NCBI GenBank assembly: GCA_018657625.1
Contig: JABHWU010000111.1
Location: 1-58,787 of the forward strand
Length of the DNA: 58,787 bases
Direction of reading: 5' to 3'
From: Deltaproteobacteria bacterium
GTDB lineage: Bacteria > SAR324 > XYD2-FULL-50-16
Both the position numbers and the translations under genes were made by a program. Positions within the stretch are counted from its first letter, which is position 1. Each line of letters begins with the position of its first letter. Below, piece by piece: positions 7,556 through 15,551 of this stretch. The notes under the pieces are model-generated. The model worked only from the letters and a program-made list of their open reading frames with translations, was not told where the DNA came from and made no database searches.

Positions 7556-8983
7556 ATGGATTATAGTAATATTGTTCAGGATGTAGTCGCACAGGTGCTG
7601 CAGGAACTGGATAGTAAAATGAATATCAGTAATAGTCTGCCGACAACAGGACAGACTTATGGATTGTTTCAATGTGTTGACAAAGCAGTAGCCGCAGCTA
7701 AATACGCACAAAAACAATTATCGGAAGCAGGAATAGAGACCAGGGAAAAAATAGTCGCGCTATTAAAATCAATTCCGATTCAAAATGCGACCAGTTGGGC
7801 GGAATTAGAGCTGAATGAAACTGGTGTCGGAAGATTGGATCATAAAATAGCCAAATTACAGATCATTAACAAAGTCCCTGGTGTCGAGGCTCTAAAATCA
7901 ACACTGCACAGTGGTGATAATGGAATATCAATGGATGAATTGGCACCCTGGGGCGTTATTGGCTGTGTGACTCCGGTAACCCACTCAATTCCAACCATTA
8001 CAGCTAATGCTATCAACATGATCGCTGCGGGTAATGCACTGGTTGTCAACCCGCATCCATCCGGATATCGATGTGCTGCCATAGCGGTGGAGACATACAA
8101 CCGGGCAATTTATCAGGAAACGGGTATTGAGAATTTGATTGCTTTAATAAATCCACCCACCCTGGAAACGGCTAATGCAATCTTTGAACACCGTGATATT
8201 AATTTACTGGTGGTCACAGGTGGCCCATTTGTAGCGCGCGCAGCCTTATCACAGAAAAAACGAGCCATTGTTGCCGGTCCGGGTAACCCTCCGGTTGTGG
8301 TTGATGAAACGGCAGATTTGGATTTAGCAGCCAGGTCAATTATTACAGGTGCTGCTTTTGACAACAATCTTTTATGTATCGGTGAGAAAGAAGTATTTGT
8401 GGTTGATCAGGTATTTGAGGCCATGATGGCTGCAATGGAGCGAACCATAGAACAAAAAGCTTATCGATTAAATAGTGATCAAATTGCGGCCCTGACTGAA
8501 AAAGCTTTCGTTTGGAAAAAGGATCATTATGTCGTTAATGGTGAGTTGGTTGGTAAAGATTGCGAAGTTCTGGCCAAATCGATTGGACTAGCATTGCCTC
8601 CGGGGCAAAAAATTGATCTTCTTTATGGGGAAACCGGTGAGGATAATTTATTTGTGCCTGTTGAACAAATGATGCCCTTTGTTCCTTTTGTTAGGGTGCC
8701 AAATGTTGCCACAGCGGTTGAAAAAGCCCTTGAATTTGAGCATGGATTCGGACATACAGCTATTATTCATTCTAACAATCTGGCAACCATTACCGATATG
8801 GGCAAACGGGCCAATACGACTGTTTTTGTGGCCAACGGGCCCAGTACAGGTGGCTTGGGTTTGGAAGGAGAAGGATTCCTGAGTTATTCGCTGGCGACAC
8901 CGACCGGAGAAGGAATTACAAGTCCTCTGACGTTTACACGGTTTAGAAGGATGTCTATTTGTGGATCAATGGGGATGGTTTAA
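7556..8983 (+). CDS. CoA-acylating aldehyde dehydrogenase (PduP/EutE-like)
   Basis: 475 aa. The first 20 residues (DYSNIVQDVVAQVLQELDSK) form an amphipathic encapsulation helix, followed by a linker and then the aldehyde dehydrogenase fold. It contains TPVTHSIPTITANAINMIAAGNALVVNPH (nucleotide/CoA region), VTGGPFVARAAL, AGPGNPPVVVDETADLDLA and catalytic Cys274 in DNNLLCIGEKEV. It oxidises an aldehyde to acyl-CoA with NAD+. In this locus the aldehyde is probably lactaldehyde released by the aldolase. It starts 8 bp after the BMC-P stop. The 3' end nearly abuts the next BMC-P gene. Confidence 0.93.
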   Translation: MDYSNIVQDVVAQVLQELDSKMNISNSLPTTGQTYGLFQCVDKAVAAAKYAQKQLSEAGIETREKIVALLKSIPIQNATSWAELELNETGVGRLDHKIAKLQIINKVPGVEALKSTLHSGDNGISMDELAPWGVIGCVTPVTHSIPTITANAINMIAAGNALVVNPHPSGYRCAAIAVETYNRAIYQETGIENLIALINPPTLETANAIFEHRDINLLVVTGGPFVARAALSQKKRAIVAGPGNPPVVVDETADLDLAARSIITGAAFDNNLLCIGEKEVFVVDQVFEAMMAAMERTIEQKAYRLNSDQIAALTEKAFVWKKDHYVVNGELVGKDCEVLAKSIGLALPPGQKIDLLYGETGEDNLFVPVEQMMPFVPFVRVPNVATAVEKALEFEHGFGHTAIIHSNNLATITDMGKRANTTVFVANGPSTGGLGLEGEGFLSYSLATPTGEGITSPLTFTRFRRMSICGSMGMV

Positions 8984-8985
8984 GT

Positions 8986-9243
8986 ATGCAATTGGCTAAA
9001 ATCCAGGGAAAAGTCACTTGTACGGTAAGACATCAATCTTTTACCGGGCAAAAATTATTGATATGTCAACCCTTAGGTTGTGAGCAAACCCCATATGGTG
9101 ATCCGTTGATTGTGATTGATCATCTGGGTGCTGGATTAGGAGATCTGGTTTTTATTTGTTCGGACTCAAGACGTTTACGTGTTTTGGTTGGAGACAATAC
9201 CACACCGATTCGATGGTTTGTACAGGGAATAGTAGATGAATAA
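8986..9243 (+). CDS. BMC-P pentameric vertex protein (second)
   Basis: 85 aa from an ATG 2 bp after the aldehyde dehydrogenase stop. A TTG start at 8959 would overlap the upstream gene and adds nine non-family residues, so it is rejected. EutN/CcmL features are MQLAKIQGKVTCTVRH, the VIDHLGAGLGDLVFICSDS motif, and a C-terminal IRWFVQGIVD strand. Its 3' end overlaps the next ORF by 8 bp, indicating translational coupling. Confidence 0.9.
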   Translation: MQLAKIQGKVTCTVRHQSFTGQKLLICQPLGCEQTPYGDPLIVIDHLGAGLGDLVFICSDSRRLRVLVGDNTTPIRWFVQGIVDE

Positions 9244-9988
9244 TAATACGCATGATCAGATCGTCCGTATGATTACAGCGCAGGTACTTGAAAAACTGAA
9301 TGACAAAATTTTGAATGATAAACCCTTTGAAATTAAGTCAAAGACTCCTTCTGATCAGTCCGGGAATAGAAATAAACAGATATCAGATCAGAATGATAAT
9401 GCGACTAAGATCGCAGGGATTGTCACTGCTCGAAAACTTGAGGGTTACAATTCAGTGCAAATATCGAGAAGCAGTATTGTTACCCCATCAGCTAAGGACT
9501 TTATTAAGGAAAAAAAGATTATCGTTTCCTATGAGGATACCGAAATCAACCTTAATCAGAAACTTAGAACTGATGATGCAGCCTGGTATTACTGGTCAGC
9601 ATGTCACTTATTAAAAACGATTGAAAAATCAAACCATCCGGATGTTTTAATCGATACCAGTTCGATAGCCAATGATGAAGACCATATCTTATCTGCGGTG
9701 AAAGAGTTAAACCAGGCAATTTCCAGAGGAAAGGTGAAAGGTGGTATTTTAGTTGTCAAAACTTCTGCCAAAGCAGCTTTCCTGGCCAATCGCTGCACTA
9801 ATATGCGGGCGGTGGTGGGAAATTTTCAAAAATCTGTTGAAGAAGGAATACAGCAGTTGAGTGCGAATGTTTTAATTCTGGAATATGCTTATTTGGGTAA
9901 GACTGCAATGACTGAAATGATCAGGTATTTTACCACAGCTAATCGCCCACCGATTTCGGAAGATTTTTCCTTTTTGGAGGCAAAATAA
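9236..9988 (+). CDS. BMC-associated protein with degenerate RpiB/LacAB-like domain
   Basis: 250 aa. Residues 1-20 (THDQIVRMITAQVLEKLND) resemble an encapsulation peptide. A short motif common in BMC proteins follows (SIVTPSAKDFIKEKKI, about 80-95). The C-terminal half (about 130-245) aligns by eye with RpiB/LacA/LacB sugar-phosphate isomerases: a GGILVVKTSAKAAFLANR segment, then NMRAVVG and SANVLIL segments and MIRYFTT. The catalytic Cys region (CGTGIG in RpiB) is replaced by KTSAKA, so isomerase activity is doubtful. It may be a cargo-organising or sugar-phosphate-sensing protein. It overlaps the upstream BMC-P gene by 8 bp. Confidence 0.6.
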   Translation: MNNNTHDQIVRMITAQVLEKLNDKILNDKPFEIKSKTPSDQSGNRNKQISDQNDNATKIAGIVTARKLEGYNSVQISRSSIVTPSAKDFIKEKKIIVSYEDTEINLNQKLRTDDAAWYYWSACHLLKTIEKSNHPDVLIDTSSIANDEDHILSAVKELNQAISRGKVKGGILVVKTSAKAAFLANRCTNMRAVVGNFQKSVEEGIQQLSANVLILEYAYLGKTAMTEMIRYFTTANRPPISEDFSFLEAK

Positions 9989-9989
9989 T

Positions 9990-10292
9990 ATGAGAATTGC
10001 CAAAGTGATGGGGACACTTATCTTGAATCAAAGTGATGAAAACCTACCGAACGGGAAATTATTAATCTGCGAAGTATTAGATAACCAGGCTTTGGGTGGG
10101 TTGAACAAGAAATTGCCAAGGAAGGAACCCATGCCGGAATCATTGGTTGCTTTTGATGAATTGGGTGCTGGAGAAGGATGCCTGATTGCTTTAGCTGAAA
10201 GTGGGGAAGCAGCAGCCCCTTTTAAACCTAAAAATGTCCCTTTAGATGCCTATTGTGCTGCCATACTGGATGAAGTTGTTTTTGAAGCCTAA
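9990..10292 (+). CDS. BMC-P pentameric vertex protein (third)
   Basis: 100 aa, starting 1 bp after the previous stop, with GGAGG upstream. It begins MRIAKVMGTLILNQSDENLPNGKLLICE. The EutN/CcmL motif VAFDELGAGEGCLIALAESGEAA is present, and the tail is LDAYCAAILDEVVFEA. Three distinct BMC-P genes per locus are a hallmark of the fucose/rhamnose-type (PVM-like) compartments of Planctomycetes and Verrucomicrobia. Confidence 0.92.
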   Translation: MRIAKVMGTLILNQSDENLPNGKLLICEVLDNQALGGLNKKLPRKEPMPESLVAFDELGAGEGCLIALAESGEAAAPFKPKNVPLDAYCAAILDEVVFEA

Positions 10293-10361
10293 GAGAAATG
10301 ATTAAAAAGACTGAAAGTGCCTTTGAATGATAATAGTACTAACTGAAAAACTGGAAATAAA

Positions 10362-11219
10362 ATGGAAATAAATCAATGGAAATTAAAGCAGGAAATGTGT
10401 GATATCGGTCATCGGATTTGGTTGAGAGGGTTTTGCGGTGGAAATGAAGGAAATCACTCCATTAGAATCAGTGAAGACCGTGTGATATGTACACCAACTG
10501 GTGTATCGAAAGGTTTTCTGAAGCCGGAGATGATTTGTACGGTTGATATGAAAGGAAATCATATCGATAAAAACAACAAATACACCCCAACCAGTGAAGT
10601 TCTGATTCATTTGGAAATATATAAGAAAAGAGAAGATATCAAAGCAGTGATTCATAGTCATCCACCACATGCTACTGCATTTGCCTTAGTAGGTATGCCA
10701 ATACCGGAGGGACTGCACCCTGAAGCAGAAGTATTTCTGGGGCGAGTACCTTTTGCAGATTTTGCGATGCCTTCAAAAATGGACCTGGCGGATAGTATTG
10801 TTCCCTTAATTAAAAGCGATACCAGTACTGTTTTAATGGGTAACCACGGAGCAGTTTGTTTTAGTAATACTTTGGAAGATGCTTATTACCGAATGGAAAT
10901 CCTTGACAACTATAGTAAAATATTATTGCTGACCAAAGGTCTGGGTAAACCAAAAACTTTGACCAATAGTCAAATGCAAGAGCTTCTGGAGGTTAAACAA
11001 TCATTTGGTCTCAAAGATGAGCGTAGCTCTTGCGCTGCTGATGGATGTGCAAATGATCAAAACGCACCTTTTTTAGCTTCTTTTGATTATGCACCTTCTG
11101 CAGTGAGTAATCAAAATGGAGAGGTTGTTAAAAAATCATCCGCACCCGCTTCCAATGAGATGCAATTTTTAGTATCACAAATCACTGATCAGATTATTAA
11201 AACACTATCTAACAGATAA
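10362..11219 (+). CDS. Class II aldolase (fuculose-1-P/rhamnulose-1-P type) with C-terminal encapsulation peptide
   Basis: 285 aa; the catalytic domain covers about 1-215. Putative zinc ligands are His98 and His100 (HSHPPHATAFAL) and His162 (MGNHGAVCFS). The acid/base Glu79 (TPTSEVLIHLE) lies 19 residues before His98, the same spacing as Glu73-His92 in FucA. The reaction is a retro-aldol split of a deoxyketose-1-phosphate to DHAP and lactaldehyde. A roughly 50-residue flexible linker is followed by a terminal amphipathic helix (EMQFLVSQITDQIIKTLSNR) that resembles the N-terminal helices of the PduL, aldehyde dehydrogenase and RpiB-like proteins. This indicates lumenal targeting. Confidence 0.93.
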   Translation: MEINQWKLKQEMCDIGHRIWLRGFCGGNEGNHSIRISEDRVICTPTGVSKGFLKPEMICTVDMKGNHIDKNNKYTPTSEVLIHLEIYKKREDIKAVIHSHPPHATAFALVGMPIPEGLHPEAEVFLGRVPFADFAMPSKMDLADSIVPLIKSDTSTVLMGNHGAVCFSNTLEDAYYRMEILDNYSKILLLTKGLGKPKTLTNSQMQELLEVKQSFGLKDERSSCAADGCANDQNAPFLASFDYAPSAVSNQNGEVVKKSSAPASNEMQFLVSQITDQIIKTLSNR

Positions 11220-11248
11220 GTTCGTTAGCCCCTGAACGATTATATCGA

Positions 11249-11290
11249 AAGGGACCTTGAATAACAAATTTGGGTTCCTTCTGGTTTTTT
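11249..11290 (+). terminator. Putative intrinsic terminator of the BMC operon
   Basis: Arms 11249-11257 (AAGGGACCT) and 11272-11280 (GGGTTCCTT) pair over nine positions with two G-U pairs. The loop is 14 nt. CTGGTTTTTT follows at 11281-11290. It is the first hairpin plus T-run after the aldolase stop codon. Confidence 0.5.
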
Positions 11291-11678
11291 AAAATTAAAA
11301 CAGTAAACCCAGGTGTGCTCTTTTAAAAACTGAGCTTTTTCAATTTTTTTCAAGCCTGCCTATTCATGCCTGCCTAAACCAATAAAATTCCTTTGTTTTG
11401 CTGAATTCAAGTCTTCAACAACAACTCTAGTTTTTTTTAAAAAATATTTCCCGACACCTCCCTTATTTGCTCTGAAATTTTATTATTTGTATTGCAGAAA
11501 TTAATAGTAGTTTATTTTCTTAAAATATGCTGAAATTGCTGAAATAGCGGCGGAATGTAAAAAAGATATTAAATTTTTTTTATAACACCTTGTCTGGTTT
11601 GTCAGGGATAGAGAATATTTTATCTGAGTAATAACACTCTAAACAAAAACCAGTAATTAGTAAATTTAAGGAATAATT
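11291..11678. other. Intergenic region upstream of PAS histidine kinase
   Basis: AT-rich, with no ORF or RNA gene that I can recognise. It should carry the promoter for the kinase at 11679. Confidence 0.4.
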
Positions 11679-13232
11679 TTGAACGATAATTTTAAATTTT
11701 CAAAAGATCAAATAATAGATGAAGCTAATTCTAATATTCACTCATCAATATCAGAAAAACGAATGTTGTCTTTTTATGAGAAGTTGTTTACAACCGCACC
11801 CACCGGTATGATCATCTATGATGCTACCGGACAATGTATTGAGGCAAACGAAGCCAGCGCAAAAATTATCGGTGGTTCTCGGGAACAGCTTTTACAACAA
11901 AATTATTACAATCTTGAGTTCTGGAAAAAATCAGACCTTCTAACAGTTACCAAAACTGCATTAAAAGAAAAAAAGGAAAAATTTCATGAAATAGCAATCA
12001 CATCGTCATTTGGAAAAACGATTTGTTTGAGCTGTCATATTATTCCTTTTTCACTGACTAATCAGGAGTTTTTGTTGTTTGTTATTAAAGACATTAGCGA
12101 ACAAAAAGAGATGCAGTCTGCTCTTCAAGAATCAGAAAAAAATTTAAAAAGGGCACAACGGATAACAAAGACAGGAAGTTGGATTCTGGATATAGATAGT
12201 GATACTGAACTATGGTCGAATGAATGTTTTGAAATTTTTGGACTTAATCCGGACGATTATCCGAATTGTATAGTACCTAATAAGATTTGTATGGATTTAT
12301 GTGAAAAGCCCCAGGAAACAAAAAGACTTTCTATAATTTTAGCTAAAAAAAATGCCACCTATGATTTTGAATATAAGACAATTCCTATTAAGGGAGAGGT
12401 GAAATATCTGCATTCAAAATGTGAAGTTGAAAGAGATGATAGGGGAAATGTAAAAAAAATATTTGGTACCTGTAACGACATTACCAAATTCAAACAACTG
12501 GAAAACCAGCTGATCAAAGCAAAAGAACAAGCTGAAACGGCCAATCGGGCAAAATCTGAATTTCTGAGCAATATCAGCCATGAACTGCGCACGCCACTCC
12601 AAGGAATAAACGGTTATTCTAACCTGGCAGTTGAAAGATTTAAAACGACAAAAAAGGCTAAATTCCTGGATTATTTTAAAGAGATTTCTGCCAGTGGTCG
12701 CCGATTACTGGCTTTGTTGAATGATCTCCTGGATTTATCAAAACTGGAATCGGGAAAGGTTGATTATAATTTTGAAGAAATTGAGTTATCTTTATTGATC
12801 GTAAAAACGATTGCTGAAATGCGGGTATTGGCTAAAGAAAAAAATATTTTTATCAATTTTGAGATACCAAATTTTAATGACATGGTGGAATTGGACCAAT
12901 CTAAAATAACACAAGTTATTAGAAATCTTTTGTCGAATGCGATTAAGTTTTCTAAACCAGATAGTGTCGTTCGCATAGAACTTGTAAAAACCAAAAACAG
13001 TCTTAACTGTTCTGTTATAGATAATGGAGTCGGTATTCCGGAAGATGAACTTAATATTGTATTTGATAAATTTATCCAAAGTAGTAAAACCAAAACCGGT
13101 GCCGGGGGAACAGGCCTTGGACTGGCAATTTGTCATGAAATTATCAATGCACACCATGGAAGAATATGGGCTAGAAACAATACGGAGGGTGGTGCGATTA
13201 TTAAATTTAATTTACCAATTACCAGTCGATAA
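11679..13232 (+). CDS. PAS-PAS sensor histidine kinase (no membrane segment)
   Basis: 517 aa, TTG start preceded by TAAGGA. Order: PAS (about 30-145, TTAPTGMIIYDATGQCIEAN), second PAS/PAC (about 155-270, KTGSWILDIDSD), coiled linker, HisKA with phospho-acceptor His301 in FLSNISHELRTPLQG, then HATPase_c with N-box LLSNAIKFS, DNGVGIP and GTGLGLAI. No transmembrane segment is seen, so it is probably a cytoplasmic sensor. No cognate response regulator is adjacent, so the partner is unknown. Confidence 0.92.
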   Translation: MNDNFKFSKDQIIDEANSNIHSSISEKRMLSFYEKLFTTAPTGMIIYDATGQCIEANEASAKIIGGSREQLLQQNYYNLEFWKKSDLLTVTKTALKEKKEKFHEIAITSSFGKTICLSCHIIPFSLTNQEFLLFVIKDISEQKEMQSALQESEKNLKRAQRITKTGSWILDIDSDTELWSNECFEIFGLNPDDYPNCIVPNKICMDLCEKPQETKRLSIILAKKNATYDFEYKTIPIKGEVKYLHSKCEVERDDRGNVKKIFGTCNDITKFKQLENQLIKAKEQAETANRAKSEFLSNISHELRTPLQGINGYSNLAVERFKTTKKAKFLDYFKEISASGRRLLALLNDLLDLSKLESGKVDYNFEEIELSLLIVKTIAEMRVLAKEKNIFINFEIPNFNDMVELDQSKITQVIRNLLSNAIKFSKPDSVVRIELVKTKNSLNCSVIDNGVGIPEDELNIVFDKFIQSSKTKTGAGGTGLGLAICHEIINAHHGRIWARNNTEGGAIIKFNLPITSR

Positions 13233-13249
13233 AATGATACTCAGAAGCT

Positions 13250-14242
13250 CTATTCTTCTTCTTTTTCTTCCAGTGAATCAATGATGATATGCAGTTGGTT
13301 GGTGAGAGTATTGATTTCAATGGACCAAAAGCTTTCTGTTCCCCATTCGGGGAAGTTGTTTTTAAAATGCAAATCATTTGCCTGTCGACTACACCAGGCT
13401 AAAAAGTAAATAATACGCATGGCCCTTAAAGGCTCTATTAGTTTAACGGTATTCCAATCAAACGGTCTGAACATTTCATAACCATCTATCATTAGATCAA
13501 GTTCTTTTTTACATTTATCAGCATGTTCCGGTAATAAAATCCATAGATCTTGAATAGGTGGCCCCATCATCATGTCATCAAAATCGATGATCATCAGACC
13601 GTTTTCGGGCCGATAAAGGATGTTGCCACTGTGACAATCTCCATGGATTCTAATAGATTCGGTATTTTCAAAAAGGCCGGTTGCGATTTCAATAATCTGA
13701 TCTGAAACCGTTTTAAATTCTGTTTGATATTGTGCCGATAGAAAACCACCGTCGATCAGTTGCCGGACATCTTCCTTCGTTGATTGTAATGGATGTAAAC
13801 AAACACGGTTCGGGGCTTTTTTGGCTTGCCCAGAGTTGTGTATTCTGGCAATCAGGGTACCGATTCTTTGCCAATCTTCATCCTTTATAATTTCAAATTC
13901 ACGTCCCAGACGTTTTGGGAATACTGCAAAATAAATTCCATCTACTTCCCCTAGCGTCGAACCATCACCAAGTATCATCGGAAGAACAACTGGTACCTCA
14001 GCTAAGGAACAGTCCTGCATAAATTCATGTTCTTCTTCAATCGCTGATTTACTCCATCTCCCCGGTCGGTAAAACTTAGCAATCAAACGTTCTCCCGCCA
14101 TAGTCTGCAATTCATAAACACGGTTAATGTAGCTGGGAAGCGGTGAAGTGAAACCAGTCATTCTTTGACCGATTGCATTTTCAACCGCATCAATAATTTG
14201 ATCCGGACCAAGACTTGAGAAATCTGCTGATGTAATATTCAA
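13250..14242 (-). CDS. srkA: SrkA/YihE-type stress-response protein kinase (APH fold)
   Basis: 330 aa, typical for SrkA. The aminoglycoside-phosphotransferase-like catalytic loop IRIHGDCHSGNILY and the metal-binding IIDFDDMMMGPPIQDLWILLPE are intact, and RLIAKFYRPGRWS matches the nucleotide-binding Lys region. In E. coli the protein is a Ser/Thr kinase that counters stress-induced death. It is convergent with the PAS kinase upstream (17 bp between stops) and appears monocistronic. Confidence 0.9.
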   Translation of the reverse strand: MNITSADFSSLGPDQIIDAVENAIGQRMTGFTSPLPSYINRVYELQTMAGERLIAKFYRPGRWSKSAIEEEHEFMQDCSLAEVPVVLPMILGDGSTLGEVDGIYFAVFPKRLGREFEIIKDEDWQRIGTLIARIHNSGQAKKAPNRVCLHPLQSTKEDVRQLIDGGFLSAQYQTEFKTVSDQIIEIATGLFENTESIRIHGDCHSGNILYRPENGLMIIDFDDMMMGPPIQDLWILLPEHADKCKKELDLMIDGYEMFRPFDWNTVKLIEPLRAMRIIYFLAWCSRQANDLHFKNNFPEWGTESFWSIEINTLTNQLHIIIDSLEEKEEE

Positions 14243-14423
14243 TGAATGTCCTAATTGATAAAGTTGAAAGTTAAGCTAAATTCTTAATTGTTTAAATGAG
14301 AAACTAAGAGGGCGTGTTCGATGGATTTGAGGATCTTGTCTAAATTAATCATAGGAAATTAGTTTTTTGGCGTCAAGTCCTGTTTTTTTATATTTCATTC
14401 AGAAATATTTACCAGGGTGAATT

Positions 14424-14592
14424 TTATTCAGGTATTTTTAAATTTGAGGAAACAGAACCATCTGAGGTCAGTTCCTGAGCTAATTTAAGATGGTCTTTCC
14501 TAACTAATAATCTTCTTTCCTCTGCTTTATCATCGTTACCATCATATCCTAATACTATAAATCGCGTTATTTGCTCCCTATTTACAATTAAG
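14424..14592 (-). other. ORF tail of uncertain status downstream of the small membrane protein
   Basis: An ORF runs from a GTG at 14675 to 14424. Its first part (14593-14675) is an alternative frame of the membrane-protein gene. The remaining 55 codons have reasonable codon use (LGYDGNDDKAEERRLLVRKDH) but match no family I recognise. It may be a remnant of a C-terminal coding segment displaced by a frameshift, or chance. Confidence 0.2.
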
Positions 14593-14838
14593 TTATAGAT
14601 TCCACTGTATAAAGCCTTTCCGGAAAATGTTTTCCCACCAGAAGGGGAGTAAAAATAATAACCCCCATAGTCCACTACTGATAAATCTTGGCATAATCCA
14701 GGATATGGTTAATTCAGGTTGCATCTGAAACCCCAGTATTTGATTCAGTCCGATTTTTCCAGTTAACCAAATTCTGATACTATTGGTTAGACCGCCTAAT
14801 ACACCTGCAATGACTACCAGAGCTATTTTTTTGATCAT
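14593..14838 (-). CDS. Small membrane protein, probably truncated
   Basis: 81 aa. An N-terminal hydrophobic segment (ALVVIAGVLGGLTNSIRIWL) and a second one (SSGLWGLLFLLPFWW) suggest two membrane spans. Its style matches small bacterial proteins of roughly 130 aa that continue with further membrane spans, so this copy appears cut short by a TAA. The stop is TAA, so selenocysteine does not explain it. It starts 22 bp after the DUF411 gene, in the same direction. Confidence 0.5.
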   Translation of the reverse strand: MIKKIALVVIAGVLGGLTNSIRIWLTGKIGLNQILGFQMQPELTISWIMPRFISSGLWGLLFLLPFWWENIFRKGFIQWNL

Positions 14839-14860
14839 ATCTTGCCTTTTAAATTTTGGA

Positions 14861-15337
14861 CTAGTGTTCTGCGAAAATTTTCACTGTGCCATCCCGATCG
14901 ATACTGTATACCTTATATTTGTCCTTGTAATTACCTTCCATTCCCGGTGAGCCCATTGGCATGCCAGGAACAGCTAACCCTTTGACATCCAGCTTTAATT
15001 TTAAAAGCCGTTTGATGTCTGCTGCCGGAATATGTCCTTCCAGATAGTATTTCCCAATTTTCCCGGTATGACAGGAGTGTAATTGGGGTGGTATGCCTAA
15101 TTTCATTTTAAATGAATATACGTTTTCTACGGGAATCATTTTAATCTGAAATCCAGCTTTTTCAAGATGGGAACCCCACCCTTTGCAACAACCTCATTGG
15201 GGTGTTTGATAAACGATGATCTCTCCCTGATCTTTCAATTGTGCCTGGGCATTAATCCCAATAAAAACAAAGAAAATAATGCTAATAAATGTGAGTAACG
15301 TCTTTTTGTTTTTAGATGTGAAACAGAATTGATTCAT
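14861..15337 (-). CDS. DUF411 metal-binding protein, apparent selenoprotein (in-frame TGA = Sec48)
   Basis: Reading from the ATG at 15337 gives a signal peptide (TLLTFISIIFFVFIGINAQAQ), then IIVYQTPQ, a TGA codon at 15194-15196, and GCCKGW. Without the TGA reading, only a 92-aa fragment from 15139 would be open. The fused 158-residue product is a complete DUF411 protein: SCHTGKIGKYYLEGHIPA and AVPGMPMGSPGMEG are family hallmarks. The TGA falls exactly at the first Cys of the usual PxCGCCxxW metal site. A bSECIS-like hairpin lies 20 nt downstream. DUF411 proteins are periplasmic and linked to copper or other metal handling. Confidence 0.75.
15164..15183 (-). promoter_or_regulatory. bSECIS-like hairpin of the DUF411 selenoprotein
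   Basis: On the minus strand, AAGGGTGGGGTTCCCATCTT folds into an eight-pair stem (one G-U pair, one bulged G) with a GUU loop. The first loop base is G, 20 nt after the TGA. This matches the bacterial SECIS rule of a G among the first two loop positions at about 16-37 nt. Confidence 0.55.
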
Positions 15338-15551
15338 GGCTTCTCCTTTGAGTCTCTTGCATGGATGCAAAATTGTGTGTAACTTATTTTTTTATCAATT
15401 GTCTAATTTTTATATTCTCAGGTTAAAGGCATCTTTACAAATGTTATTTAATAAATTGTTTAATGACTACCTCAATATATCGCTAAGAACCCATACCAAA
15501 AATTTGAAACTAAAAAGACAAGCGCTACAAAAATAGGTAAAATGCCAAACA

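Noticed and set aside
8959..8985. TTG start for the second BMC-P protein
   Set aside because: It overlaps the aldehyde dehydrogenase gene and adds residues absent from the family. The ATG at 8986 matches EutN starts.
14861..15139. DUF411 gene starting at the internal ATG (92 aa)
   Set aside because: This start removes the signal peptide and the GCC metal site. Strong homology continues upstream through the TGA, so the selenoprotein reading is preferred.
15336..15536. Plus-strand ORF of 66 aa before mntP
   Set aside because: No ribosome site, family match or conserved context. It overlaps the start region of the DUF411 gene.
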